A DNA stretch of 64,000 bases, from positions 443,639-507,638 of the forward strand of contig NZ_BNBM01000004.1 in the NCBI RefSeq assembly GCF_014655715.1, given 5' to 3'. Below, in pieces: positions 1-7,841 of this stretch. Positions within the stretch are counted from its first letter, which is position 1. Each line of letters begins with the position of its first letter. Below the pieces are notes generated by a model that made no database searches, was not told the DNA's origin, and saw only the letters and a program-made list of their open reading frames with translations. The position numbers and the translations under genes are program-made. This stretch comes from Streptomyces lanatus. GTDB taxonomy: Bacteria; Actinomycetota; Actinomycetes; Streptomycetales; Streptomycetaceae.

Positions 1-1
1 G

Positions 2-1102
2 GACGCCGCCCTGCTGGGTTTCGCGCGTGCGCTGCGGGCAGCGGGGGTGGACGCGAGTGCGGAACGGGTGCACGCGTTCCTGAACGCGGTGGATGCCCTG
101 GGGCCGGGGATGCGGACGGACGTGTACTGGGCGGGGCGGCTGACGCTGTGCGGGGACCGGGACGACCTGGAGCGTTACGAGCGGGTGTTCGCGGCCTGCT
201 TCGGCGGTGCGCGACGCGCTCGGCGGGCGGTGACCGCCACCCCGGCGCCCCGGCTGCGGCTCGTCGCGCCAGAGGCGGGGACCGGCGGCCGGAGCGAGGG
301 GCCGGACGACGCACCGGCCCCGCCGGTGGCCGCCTTCGCCAGCTCCGCCGAGGTGCTCCGCCACCGCGATGTCTCCGACCTGCGTCCGGCCGAACGCGAG
401 CAGGTACGGCGGCTGCTGGCCGCCTTCGCGTTGCGCGGCGAGACGCGGCGCTCGGCGCGGCGCCGCCCCGACCGGCACGGAGCCGTGGATCCGCATCGCA
501 CCGTGCGAGAGCTGCTGCGGCACGGCGGGGAGCCGGCACTGCTGCGGCGGCACGCCCGCACGGAGCGGCCACGACGGGTGGTGATGCTCATCGACGTCAG
601 CGGATCCATGGCACCGTACGCGGACGCCCTGCTGCGCTTCGCGCACGCCGCCGCCCGGGGCAGCCGTACCGAGGTGTTCACGATCGGCACCCGGCTGACC
701 CGGGTCACCCGGGAGATGGCGCACCGCGACCCGGACCTGGCCATGACCGCGGTCGCGGCGGCGGTGCCCGACTGGCGTGGGGGCACCCGGCTGGGCGAAC
801 TGCTGCGGGCGTTCCTGGACCGGTGGGGGCAGCGCGGGATGGCGCGCGGTGCGATCGTGGTGGTGTTGTCCGACGGCTGGGAGCGCGGCGATCCGGAGCT
901 GCTGGGCACCCAGATGCGCCGACTGCACCGGCTGGCGCACCGGGTGATCTGGGCGAACCCGCGCAAGGCACGCCCCGGCTACGCGCCCCTCGCGGCCGGG
1001 ATGGCGGCGGCGCTGCCCAGCGTGGACGCCTTCGTCGAGGGGCACAGCCTGGCCGCGCTGGAGCGGCTGGCGGCGGTGGTGAGAGGAGCGGGCGATGCGT
1101 GA
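2..1102 (+). CDS. VWA domain protein, CoxE-like (5' partial)
   Basis: Open reading frame enters from the left edge of the window in frame with DAALLGFARALRAAG, so the true start lies upstream; an in-frame GTG at 47 is probably internal. CoxE-like proteins begin with such a helical stretch and end with a von Willebrand A domain. A clear metal-ion-dependent adhesion motif, LIDVSGSMAPYA, lies in the middle, and VVLSDGWERGD near the C-terminus fits the third MIDAS loop. In the family, CoxE works with a MoxR ATPase (CoxD) in assembling the active site of molybdenum hydroxylases such as CO dehydrogenase-like enzymes. The gene overlaps the following xdhC-like start by 8 bases, so the two are translationally coupled. 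Role is inferred from family and neighbours; the MoxR partner and the hydroxylase subunits would be to the left of the window. Confidence 0.85.
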   Translation, partial: DAALLGFARALRAAGVDASAERVHAFLNAVDALGPGMRTDVYWAGRLTLCGDRDDLERYERVFAACFGGARRARRAVTATPAPRLRLVAPEAGTGGRSEGPDDAPAPPVAAFASSAEVLRHRDVSDLRPAEREQVRRLLAAFALRGETRRSARRRPDRHGAVDPHRTVRELLRHGGEPALLRRHARTERPRRVVMLIDVSGSMAPYADALLRFAHAAARGSRTEVFTIGTRLTRVTREMAHRDPDLAMTAVAAAVPDWRGGTRLGELLRAFLDRWGQRGMARGAIVVVLSDGWERGDPELLGTQMRRLHRLAHRVIWANPRKARPGYAPLAAGMAAALPSVDAFVEGHSLAALERLAAVVRGAGDA

Positions 1103-2195
1103 GATTCTCCCGGTGCTGGGCGGCTGGTACGCGGCCCGAACGCCCTTCGGACTGGCCACCGTGGTCGCCACCAGCCGCAGCGCCCCGCGCGAACCCGGTG
1201 CGGCGATGGCGGTCGGGCCGGGCGACGAGGTCGTGGGCAGTGTGTCCGGGGGCTGTGTGGAGGGTGCCGTATTCGAACTCGCGCAGGAGGTCGTCGCCAG
1301 TGGCGAGGCGCGGCTGGAGACGTTCGGGTACAGCGACGAGGACGCGTTCGCGGTCGGGCTGACCTGCGGTGGCGAGATCACCCTGCTGGTGCGGCCCGTG
1401 ACGGCCGAGGGTGATCCGACGTTCGGTGAGGTCGCCGAGTCGGTCACGGCGGGCCGTCCCGTGACGGTGGCGACGGTGACCGACGGGCCCGCCCCGCTCG
1501 GCGCGGCGCTCGCCGTCTGGCCCGACCGGGTCACCGGCACCCTCGGCACCCCCGGCCTCGACGTCGCCGTGACCGCCGACGCGCGCGGCGAGCTCGCCCT
1601 CGGTGCCACCGGCCTCCGGCACTACGGCCCGCACGGCGAGCGCCGCGAGGACGCGGTCAGCGTCTTCCTGCACTCCTTCGCGCCCCCGCCCCGCATGCTG
1701 GTGTTCGGCGCGATCGACTACGCCGCCGCGGTCGCCCGCATCGGCGACTTCCTCGGCTACCGGGTCACGGTGTGCGACGCCCGCCCGGTCTTCGCCACGC
1801 CGAAACGCTTCCCGGCCGGCGTCGAGGTCGTCGTGGACTGGCCGCACCGCTACCTCGGCGGCACCGACACCGACGACCGCACCGTGATCTGCGTGCTCAC
1901 CCACGACCCGAAGTTCGACGTGCCGCTGCTGGAGGAGGCGCTGCGGTGCCCGGCGGCGTACATCGGGGCGATGGGCAGCCGCCGTACCCATGACGACCGG
2001 AGGAAGCGGCTGACCGAAGCGGGGCTCGGCGAGGCCGAGTTGGCGCGGCTGCGCTCACCGGTCGGGCTCGACCTCGGGGCCCGTACGCCCGAGGAGGTCG
2101 CCGTGTCCGTCGCCGCCGAGATCGTCGCGCTGCGCTGGGGCGGCACCGGCGCCCCGCTGACGGCGACGGCGGGTGCGATCCATCCATCGTCGTGA
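1095..2195 (+). CDS. XdhC/CoxI family molybdenum hydroxylase maturation protein
   Basis: 366 residues. The N-terminal XdhC/CoxI domain includes GGCVEGAVFE around residues 50-60; the C-terminal Rossmann-like domain has VFGAIDYAAAVARIGDFLGY and then YIGAMGSRRTHDDRRKRL near residue 295. XdhC proteins bind molybdenum cofactor, help its sulfuration and insert it into xanthine dehydrogenase-type enzymes. The ATG overlaps the end of the CoxE-like gene, and a coxG-like gene follows within 20 bases, so this is the distal part of a hydroxylase accessory operon. The C-terminal YIGAMGSR(R/K)T signature is canonical. Which hydroxylase it serves cannot be seen here. Confidence 0.92.
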   Translation: MREILPVLGGWYAARTPFGLATVVATSRSAPREPGAAMAVGPGDEVVGSVSGGCVEGAVFELAQEVVASGEARLETFGYSDEDAFAVGLTCGGEITLLVRPVTAEGDPTFGEVAESVTAGRPVTVATVTDGPAPLGAALAVWPDRVTGTLGTPGLDVAVTADARGELALGATGLRHYGPHGERREDAVSVFLHSFAPPPRMLVFGAIDYAAAVARIGDFLGYRVTVCDARPVFATPKRFPAGVEVVVDWPHRYLGGTDTDDRTVICVLTHDPKFDVPLLEEALRCPAAYIGAMGSRRTHDDRRKRLTEAGLGEAELARLRSPVGLDLGARTPEEVAVSVAAEIVALRWGGTGAPLTATAGAIHPSS

Positions 2196-2215
2196 CGGCC
2201 CTGTTGGAGGAAGTC

Positions 2216-2821
2216 ATGGAGCTGCACCACGAGTTCACCGTCCCCGTCCCGGTCGACGACGCCTGGCGCACGCTCCTGGACATCGAGCGTGTCGCGCCGT
2301 GCATGCCCGGGGCGAGTGTCGAGGAGTACGACGGGAAGACCGTGACCGGCGCGGTGAAGGTCAAGGTGGGTCCGGTCACCGTGACGTACAAGGGCACCGC
2401 GGTCTTCGAGGAGCAGGACGAGACGGCACATCGCATGGTGCTGCTCGCCAGCGGCCGGGAGACGCGCGGGCAGGGCACCGCACGGGCCACGGTGACGGGC
2501 ACGCTCAGTGAGCGCGCCGGCGGTACGGCCGTGTCGGTGCGCACCGATCTGACGGTGACCGGGCGTCCGGCGCAGTTCGGGCGCGGGGTGCTGGCGGAGG
2601 TGGGTGACCGGCTGGTCGGGCAGTTCGCGACGTGTCTTTCGGAGAAGCTGACCGCGAGTACGCCGCCGGTGGCAGGGGAGCAGCCGGACGAGCCGCTGGA
2701 CCTGTTCCGCACGTCCGGGGCGCCGGTGGCCAAGCGTGCCGCGGCGATGGGGGCGGTGGTGGTGGGAGTGCTGGTGGCCGTGGCACGGGTGCGGCGGAGG
2801 CGGCGACATGGACGGAAGTGA
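2216..2821 (+). CDS. CoxG-like SRPBCC protein with C-terminal membrane anchor
   Basis: 201 residues from ATG 2216, chosen because GGAGG lies 6 bases upstream; a GTG at 2192 overlapping the xdhC stop would add 8 residues but lacks its own site. The protein opens MELHHEFTVPVPVDDAWR, the typical start of the CoxG (carbon monoxide dehydrogenase subunit G) branch of the SRPBCC fold, and contains ERVAPCMPGA, a hallmark of that branch. Residues 175-190 are hydrophobic (AAAMGAVVVGVLVAVA) followed by a run of Arg, Lys and His, which looks like a single C-terminal membrane anchor. CoxG is thought to recruit the CO dehydrogenase-like enzyme to the membrane. Third gene of the coxE-xdhC-coxG operon. Confidence 0.88.
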   Translation: MELHHEFTVPVPVDDAWRTLLDIERVAPCMPGASVEEYDGKTVTGAVKVKVGPVTVTYKGTAVFEEQDETAHRMVLLASGRETRGQGTARATVTGTLSERAGGTAVSVRTDLTVTGRPAQFGRGVLAEVGDRLVGQFATCLSEKLTASTPPVAGEQPDEPLDLFRTSGAPVAKRAAAMGAVVVGVLVAVARVRRRRRHGRK

Positions 2822-2870
2822 CCGCCCTCGGGGTGTGTAGGGCGGGCGCGCAGGGGTACGTGCGGCACAA

Positions 2871-2915
2871 GGAGGCTTCCACGCCTCCAGGAAGAGCCTC
2901 TGAGCGGGAAGGAGG
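2871..2915 (+). promoter_or_regulatory. mutually exclusive hairpins ahead of a strong ribosome binding site
   Basis: GGAGGC (2871-2876) can pair with GCCTCC (2883-2888); alternatively GAGGCTTCC (2872-2880) can pair with GGAAGAGCCTC (2890-2900), a 9-bp stem interrupted by two extra bases. The same CCTCC can also pair with the GGAGG of the near-perfect Shine-Dalgarno AAGGAGGT at 2909-2915. Such competing pairings are typical of translation-controlling leaders. This is what the sequence allows, not a measured structure. Confidence 0.35.
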
Positions 2916-2918
2916 TCC

Positions 2919-3026
2919 ATGACAACGCATAAGCAGCGTCCGGGCCGCTTCCCAAGACATGGGGCGGCCCGGTTCGATTCCCCGGCCTTCACCGCTGCGG
3001 CAGCCGGTGCAGTTCCACGTCCGTGA
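2919..3026 (+). other. possible 35-residue small ORF with ideal ribosome binding site
   Basis: ATG 2919 sits 4 bases after GGAAGGAGGT, one of the best ribosome binding sites in the window. It would encode 35 residues (begins MTTHKQRPGRF, ends AVPRP), basic at the N-terminus and Ala/Pro-rich at the end. It overlaps the 3' end of the opposite-strand metallophosphoesterase and contains a strong hairpin (2940-2972). I do not recognise the peptide. It could be a real small protein, a leader peptide, or a chance ORF on a structured RNA. Confidence 0.3.
2940..2972. terminator. strong GC hairpin, likely bidirectional terminator
   Basis: CCGGGCCGC (2940-2948) pairs perfectly with GCGGCCCGG (2964-2972), 9 bp with a 15-base loop that itself carries CCC/GGG. 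It lies between the coxG end (2821) and the convergent metallophosphoesterase end (2989). No T-run follows, as is usual in Streptomyces. The bases just after it (GGTTCGATTCC) look like a tRNA T-loop, but no cloverleaf can be folded. Confidence 0.5.
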
Positions 3027-3489
3027 GCCGGCCCTGGGCCACGGACGCGGTCATGTAGGTGCAGTGGGGCTGGCGTCGGCGGTCTGTCGGGGAGCCGGGA
3101 TTCAGCAGCCGTAGCCCCGTCGGGGCGGTGGAGTCCCACGGGATGTGGCTGTGCCCGAACACCAGGACGTCGAGTTCGGGGAAGCGTGCCGCGCAGCGCG
3201 CCTCGCGCCCCTGGGCGGGGCCGGTCTCATGGACGACGCCGAAACGCAGGCCTCCCAGCTCGGCGTACGCCACTTCGGGGAGCCTCGCCCGCAGCTCGGG
3301 TCCGTCGTTGTTGCCGTGGACGCCGATCAGCCGACGGCAGCGGCCCTCCAGCAGATCGAGCGTGGCCGTGTCGACCCAGTCCCCCGCATGGAGGACGACA
3401 TCGGCGCCGGGGAGTTCGGCCAGCAGCCGGTCGGGCAGTGCCCTGGCCCGCTTGGGCAGGTGGGTGTCGGACATCAGCAGCAGACGCAC
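2989..3489 (-). CDS. YfcE/MJ0936-type metallophosphoesterase
   Basis: 166 residues, GTG start. The five metal-binding blocks of the calcineurin-like phosphoesterase fold are all present in order: SDTH near residue 7, GDWVD near 38, GNND near 60, VVHETG near 86 and GHSH near 115. This small form matches the YfcE/MJ0936 branch, single-domain phosphodiesterases acting in the cytosol, whose true substrates are mostly unknown. It stands alone, convergent with the coxE-xdhC-coxG operon and divergent from the glycosyltransferase gene. The start has only a weak ribosome binding site; an in-frame ATG five codons later would give a near-identical protein. Confidence 0.9.
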   Translation of the reverse strand: MRLLLMSDTHLPKRARALPDRLLAELPGADVVLHAGDWVDTATLDLLEGRCRRLIGVHGNNDGPELRARLPEVAYAELGGLRFGVVHETGPAQGREARCAARFPELDVLVFGHSHIPWDSTAPTGLRLLNPGSPTDRRRQPHCTYMTASVAQGRLTDVELHRLPQR

Positions 3490-3537
3490 GCCGTCAGGCT
3501 AACGGCGGGGAAGATCGCTGTCGCTCTGGTTGAGCGG

Positions 3538-3565
3538 TGGACAAACCCGGTGACAGGGTTAGGAT
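3538..3565 (+). promoter_or_regulatory. predicted sigma-HrdB type promoter
   Basis: TGGACA (3538-3543) and TAGGAT (3560-3565) are separated by 16 bases, a good match to the major Streptomyces promoter class (TTGACA, about 17-18, TAGAAT/TAGGAT). It lies about 60 bases upstream of the glycosyltransferase start at 3627. Confidence 0.5.
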
Positions 3566-3626
3566 TTGGCCACGAGTGCCGTAATCCGACGTTAACGCAC
3601 AGCGACCCCTAGGGGGCTGGACCCGA

Positions 3627-5564
3627 ATGCCGGTCAAGGTCAGCGTGGTCGTCCCCGTGTACAACCCCGGGGTCTATGTCGAGGACTGCATCGAGTCGCT
3701 GCTGCGGCAGTCACTGCCCCCGGACCAGTACGAAGTGATCTTCGTCGACGACGGCTCCACCGACGACACGCCCGCCCGGCTGGACGAGCTCGCCGCCGCG
3801 GAACCCCGGGTGACCGTCGTCCACCAGGAGAACTCCGGCTGGTCGGGGAAGCCCCGCAACGTGGGCATCGAAGCCGCCCGCGGCGAGTACGTGATGTTCG
3901 TCGACAACGACGACTACCTCGGCGACGAGGCCCTGGAGCGGATGTACGACTACGGCGTGGCCAACGGCGCCGACGTCGTGGTCGGCAAGATGGCCGGCAA
4001 GGGCCGCGGGGTGCCGGTGGAACTGTTCCGCCGCAATCACCCGCGTGCCACTGTCGAGAACGCGCCACTGATCGACAGTCTCACCCCGCACAAGATGTTC
4101 CGCCGCGCTTTCCTGGACGCCATCGGCCTGCGCTTCCCCGAGGGCAGGCGGCGCCTGGAGGACCACGTCTTCGTCACGGAGGCGTACCTGCGCGCGGCCA
4201 ACGTCTCCGTCCTCGGCGACTACGTCTGCTACTACCACGTCCGCCGCGACGACGCCTCGAACGCGGGCTTCCAGCGCTTCGACCCGGGCGGCTACTTCAA
4301 GAACCTCCGGGAGGCCCTGGACGTCGTCGAGCGGTACACCGAGCCGGGACCGGTGCGCGACCGGCTCTTCCGGCGCTGGCTGCGGGTGGAGATGGTCGAG
4401 CGGATGCGCGCGCGGCGGCTGCTCGCCCTGCCGGCCGACTATCGCCGGGAGCTGTTCGCGGAGATGCACCAGGTCGTCGTGGAGCGCTTCGGGCCCGGCG
4501 TCGCGGCGGGGCTCCAGCCGACGCAGCAGGTCGTCGCCGCGCTGATCACCGCCGACCGGTACGACGACGTCGAGGCGTTCGCCGAGTGGGAGGCGGGCAT
4601 CGCCCTCACGGCCGTGCCGGAGCAGGTGGCCTGGGAGGACGGCACACTGCGGGTCTCCTTCACCGCCGAGTACACCTCCGCCGGTGAGCCGATGACCTTC
4701 ACCGCGGGGGCTGCACGCACACCGCTCGACGGTCCGCCCGAGAACCTGGCCGCGGCCATCGCCTGGGTGAGCGCCGACACGATGGCCCGCTTCAAGCAGG
4801 CCACGGCGGACCTGCTCGTACGCGAGCGCGCCAGCGCGGCCCAGTACTTCCAGCCGGTGCGGTTCACCCGGGAGGAACTGCCGGCCGAGGACGACACCCG
4901 GCTCCGCCTCAGGCTCCACGCGACCGCCACCGTCGACCCCGCCACCACCCTCACCCGCGCCGGCGTCTGGGACGCCTTCGTCCGCGTCAAGCTGGGCGGC
5001 TGGACCAAGGAGTGCCGCCTGGGCCCGGCCCCCCGAGCGGCCCGCCCCACCCCGCCCGCCGCCCTGGTGGGCGACCACATGGTGCTGCCGTACTGGACCT
5101 CGCCGCACGCGCATCTCGCCCTGGACGTCGACCGGGCGACCGGCCGCCTGGGCCTGGGCACGCTCTCCCCGGACGACGTCACGGCCCCGGGCGACCGACT
5201 GCTGCTGCCGCTCCCGCTGCACGTCCCCCGCGACGGCGCCAAGGCCGCCCTCCGCCTGACCTCCTCCCGCGCCACCCACGACGTACCCGCCACGCTCTCC
5301 CCCCGGGCCTCCGGCGCGCTGCTGGAGGCCGTGCTGCCGCTCGGCGACCTGCGAGGCGCGACCTGGCGGGTGGCACTCGCCGCACCCGGGCCACGCCTCC
5401 TCCCCCTGCCGTTCGTCCTGCGCGCCGGTGTGGGCGGGGTGCGGGCCGTCCGCACCCCCGGCCCCAGCGCGCTGGGACGACTGGTCCGCAGGGCCCGACG
5501 CAGGCTCGGTACGGCACTGGGCCGCACGGCGACCCGGCTGCGGGCCCGGACCGGGCGGAGGTGA
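3627..5564 (+). CDS. family 2 glycosyltransferase with large C-terminal domain
   Basis: 645 residues. Residues 1-110 are a classical GT-A fold: VSVVVPVYNPGVYVEDCIES, VDDGSTDDTP, NSGWSGKPRNVGIEAARGEY and the DXD-type FVDNDDYLG. A helical part to about residue 310 is followed by a roughly 300-residue C-terminal region, probably beta-rich, that I do not recognise, and a very basic Arg/Ala-rich tail. No membrane segment is obvious, so it likely acts at the cytoplasmic face. GT2 enzymes move sugars from nucleotide-sugars to acceptors; the next gene, rfbC, begins 5 bases after its stop, and rfbABD lie opposite, so rhamnose transfer to a cell-wall polymer is a fair inference but not proven. Long GT2 proteins of this shape also occur in teichoic acid loci. 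Confidence 0.88.
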   Translation: MPVKVSVVVPVYNPGVYVEDCIESLLRQSLPPDQYEVIFVDDGSTDDTPARLDELAAAEPRVTVVHQENSGWSGKPRNVGIEAARGEYVMFVDNDDYLGDEALERMYDYGVANGADVVVGKMAGKGRGVPVELFRRNHPRATVENAPLIDSLTPHKMFRRAFLDAIGLRFPEGRRRLEDHVFVTEAYLRAANVSVLGDYVCYYHVRRDDASNAGFQRFDPGGYFKNLREALDVVERYTEPGPVRDRLFRRWLRVEMVERMRARRLLALPADYRRELFAEMHQVVVERFGPGVAAGLQPTQQVVAALITADRYDDVEAFAEWEAGIALTAVPEQVAWEDGTLRVSFTAEYTSAGEPMTFTAGAARTPLDGPPENLAAAIAWVSADTMARFKQATADLLVRERASAAQYFQPVRFTREELPAEDDTRLRLRLHATATVDPATTLTRAGVWDAFVRVKLGGWTKECRLGPAPRAARPTPPAALVGDHMVLPYWTSPHAHLALDVDRATGRLGLGTLSPDDVTAPGDRLLLPLPLHVPRDGAKAALRLTSSRATHDVPATLSPRASGALLEAVLPLGDLRGATWRVALAAPGPRLLPLPFVLRAGVGGVRAVRTPGPSALGRLVRRARRRLGTALGRTATRLRARTGRR

Positions 5565-5568
5565 CGGG

Positions 5569-6171
5569 ATGCGCTCGCTCGGCATCGAAGGCGCCTGGGC
5601 GCTGGAGCCCAAGGTCTTCCCGGACGACCGGGGCAGCTTCCACGAGTGGTTCCGGAGTGCGGAGTTCCGCGAGGCCACCGGCTACGACCTGTCCCTCGCG
5701 CAGGCCAACTGCTCGGTCTCCCGCTGGGGCGTAGTGCGCGGCGTCCACTTCTCCGACGTACCGCCCGGCCAGGCCAAATACGTGACCTGTCTGCGCGGCG
5801 CCGTCCTGGACGTGGTGGTCGACCTCCGCGTCGGCTCCCCCACCTTCGCCCGCTGGGAGGCCCTGCGCCTGGACGACGACAGCCATCACGCCGTGTTCCT
5901 GGCGGAGGGCCTGGGGCATGCCTTCATGGCGCTGACGGACGACGCGACGGTGGCGTACCTGTGCTCGACGGGCTATGCCCCGGAACGCGAGCACGGCGTG
6001 AACCCCCTGGACCCGGAGCTGGGCATCGCCTGGCCCGAGCACATCCCGCCGATCCTGTCCCCGAAGGACGCGCAGGCACCGTCCTTGGCGGAGGCGGGAC
6101 TGGCGGGACTGCTCCCGAGGTACGAGGCCTGCCAGGCGCACTACGGGCAGTTGAGAGACGGGCGGGCCTGA
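5569..6171 (+). CDS. rfbC: dTDP-4-dehydrorhamnose 3,5-epimerase
   Basis: 200 residues; ATG 5569 is preceded by an ideal GGAGGTGA overlapping the end of the glycosyltransferase gene, so an upstream in-frame extension is rejected. RmlC enzymes epimerise dTDP-4-keto-6-deoxyglucose at C3 and C5, third step to dTDP-L-rhamnose. Family features are visible: a start of the type IEGAWALEPKVFPDDRGSFHEWF with the Arg-Gly substrate loop, NCSVSRWGVVRGVHF with the catalytic His, and GLGHAFMALTDDATVAYLCS. It is separated from rfbA, rfbB and rfbD, which lie on the opposite strand just downstream, and is co-transcribed with the glycosyltransferase. Confidence 0.94.
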   Translation: MRSLGIEGAWALEPKVFPDDRGSFHEWFRSAEFREATGYDLSLAQANCSVSRWGVVRGVHFSDVPPGQAKYVTCLRGAVLDVVVDLRVGSPTFARWEALRLDDDSHHAVFLAEGLGHAFMALTDDATVAYLCSTGYAPEREHGVNPLDPELGIAWPEHIPPILSPKDAQAPSLAEAGLAGLLPRYEACQAHYGQLRDGRA

Positions 6172-6185
6172 CGCCGGGCCGTCAG
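6168..6185. terminator. small palindrome spanning two convergent stop codons
   Basis: CTGACG (6168-6173) and CGTCAG (6180-6185) form a 6-bp stem with a 6-base loop. The stem contains the stop codon of rfbC and, on the other strand, the stop of the methyltransferase gene. Short, so only a weak terminator candidate. Confidence 0.25.
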
Positions 6186-6985
6186 CGCCCCCCGACGACC
6201 TTCTCGACCGACATCCGCAACGGCTCCCATCCCCGCGACCGCCTGATCCCCAGGGTCCGGGCCCGCGAGAGCGACCGCCAGAAGCCCGCGCCCACCAATG
6301 CCTCCGGTGCCACCGCTCCCGCCCGGTCCAGAATCGTCTCCGGCACCTTCTGCGGATCCGGCACGTCGTACTCGGCGATGATCTCGTCGTACCGGTCCCG
6401 CAGCACGCTGTTGCGCCGGTCGGCGCCGAAGACGACGAGCTGCCCGGTCGGCTGTGTGTCGACGAGAACCGTCACCAGGTCGGGGCGGTAGCGCGCGAGA
6501 ATCTCGGCGACCTTGTACACGTCCCCGGTCCACGCCCCCGTGTGCCGGTCCCGCGCCGCCTCGTCGACATTGCGCGGCAGCATGTCGTCGAAGACGATGA
6601 CGCTCGTCCAGTCGGAGTACCGCTCGATGTTCATGAAGTCCCGCAGCGCGTACTCGAACAAGTGCATACCGTCGATGAAGGACAGGTCCACGACCGGCCG
6701 CCGCCAGTACCCGAGCGGAGCACGCCCGCGCCGTAGATTCCGCAGCGGATGACGACCGCCCTTGAGATGGACGAACGGATTGTCGCGGGCGAAGAAGTCG
6801 TCGCTGGTGGCCTTCACCAGATGGACGTCGCAGCGGATCTCCGTGACCACCTTGAACGCCGGGTCGACGGCGACGGTGGGCACGCGCGAGATCCGGAGGC
6901 TGCGGCCGTCGTTGACGCCGATCTCCAGGTAGTTGCGGTTGCCGCTGACCTTGTGCAGTTCCTTGAGGAACTCATGGCGTTTCAC
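6182..6985 (-). CDS. class I SAM-dependent methyltransferase (Methyltransf_24-like)
   Basis: 267 residues from GTG 6985, chosen because AAGGAG lies 7 bases upstream; this start overlaps the end of rfbD by 14 bases, suggesting coupling. Residues 15-25 (NYLEIGVNDGRS) form the SAM-binding motif I; FIDGMHLFEYALRDF near residue 110 is the FIDG(D/M)HxYE motif shared with cephalosporin hydroxylase-like and Methyltransf_24 enzymes; VIVFDDMLPRN follows with likely metal-binding Asp residues. Such enzymes in sugar clusters O-methylate deoxysugars or glycans. Last gene of the rfbA-rfbB-rfbD operon, so methylation of a rhamnose-containing glycan is the obvious guess. Confidence 0.82.
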   Translation of the reverse strand: MKRHEFLKELHKVSGNRNYLEIGVNDGRSLRISRVPTVAVDPAFKVVTEIRCDVHLVKATSDDFFARDNPFVHLKGGRHPLRNLRRGRAPLGYWRRPVVDLSFIDGMHLFEYALRDFMNIERYSDWTSVIVFDDMLPRNVDEAARDRHTGAWTGDVYKVAEILARYRPDLVTVLVDTQPTGQLVVFGADRRNSVLRDRYDEIIAEYDVPDPQKVPETILDRAGAVAPEALVGAGFWRSLSRARTLGIRRSRGWEPLRMSVEKVVGGR

Positions 6986-7841
6986 GAAGGGTCTCCTTGC
7001 GGATGCGGGGCAGTGCTTCGTGCAGGGCGGTGCGCCAGTCCCGCGCCGGGGCGAGGCCGAGCCGCTGCCGACGGCTGTGCGCGAGGACGCTGTACGCGGG
7101 ACGGGGCGCGGGCCGGGGAAAGGCCTCGCTGGTGACGGGGCGTACCCGGTCGGGGTCGGCGCCGAGGAGCTGGAACACCTCGCGGGCCAGGTCGTACCAG
7201 GTGGCCTCGCCGGAGTTGGTGGCGTGCAGGACGCCGGTGACGTCATGGCCGACGTCGGCGATGAGCGCAGCGAGGTCGGCACTCCAAGTGGGCTGACCCC
7301 GCTGGTCGTTGACCACGTCGACGGTGTCGAGGCGGGCCTCGAGGTCGATCATCGTGCGGACGAAGCTGCGGCCGTGGACGCCGTACAGCCAGGCGGTGCG
7401 GATGATCGCGCTCGCGTCCGGGAGTTCGTCCGACACGCTCTGCTCGCCTGCCAGTTTGGTGCGGCCGTAGGCGGTGCGCGGGGCGAGGGGACCGTCCTCC
7501 GCGTAGGGGGTTCGGGCGTCTCCGGCGAAGACGTAGTCCGTGGAGATCTGGATCAGGCGGGCCCCGTGGGCGGCGCAGGCCCTGGCGAGGAGGCGAGGCC
7601 CGTCGCCGTTGACGCGCAGGGCCTGTTCCTCGTCCTTCTCGGCGTCGTCGACGGCCGTGTAGGCGGCGCAGTTGACGAGTACGTCGGGGTGGTGGGCGGC
7701 GAAGGCGCGCTCGATCGACTCCGGGTCGGTGATGTCGAGCCTGGCGTGGTCGAGGCCGCTGACCGGCTCGCCTCGGGCGCGGAGTTCCTCGACCATGTCG
7801 CGGCCGAGCATGCCGCCCGCCCCGGTGATCAGCCACTTCAT
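6972..7841 (-). CDS. rfbD: dTDP-4-dehydrorhamnose reductase
   Basis: 289 residues from ATG 7841, which overlaps the rfbB stop as ATGA and has GAGGAG upstream; a longer in-frame reading (to 7880) is rejected. RmlD reduces dTDP-4-keto-L-rhamnose with NAD(P)H, last step to dTDP-L-rhamnose. MKWLITGAGGMLGRD is the nucleotide-binding loop, VNCAAYTAVDDAEKD the conserved family signature, STDYVFAGD and the YGRTK catalytic Tyr/Lys follow, then RTAWLYG. Length is normal. Third gene of a four-gene minus-strand operon. Confidence 0.95.
   Translation of the reverse strand: MKWLITGAGGMLGRDMVEELRARGEPVSGLDHARLDITDPESIERAFAAHHPDVLVNCAAYTAVDDAEKDEEQALRVNGDGPRLLARACAAHGARLIQISTDYVFAGDARTPYAEDGPLAPRTAYGRTKLAGEQSVSDELPDASAIIRTAWLYGVHGRSFVRTMIDLEARLDTVDVVNDQRGQPTWSADLAALIADVGHDVTGVLHATNSGEATWYDLAREVFQLLGADPDRVRPVTSEAFPRPAPRPAYSVLAHSRRQRLGLAPARDWRTALHEALPRIRKETLRETP

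Noticed and set aside
2909..2993. tRNA-like sequence with a GGTTCGATTCC T-loop and possible GAAGG/CCTTC acceptor pairing
   Set aside because: The T-stem does not pair over five bases, there is no D-arm or anticodon arm of normal size, and only five acceptor pairs form; not annotated as a tRNA.
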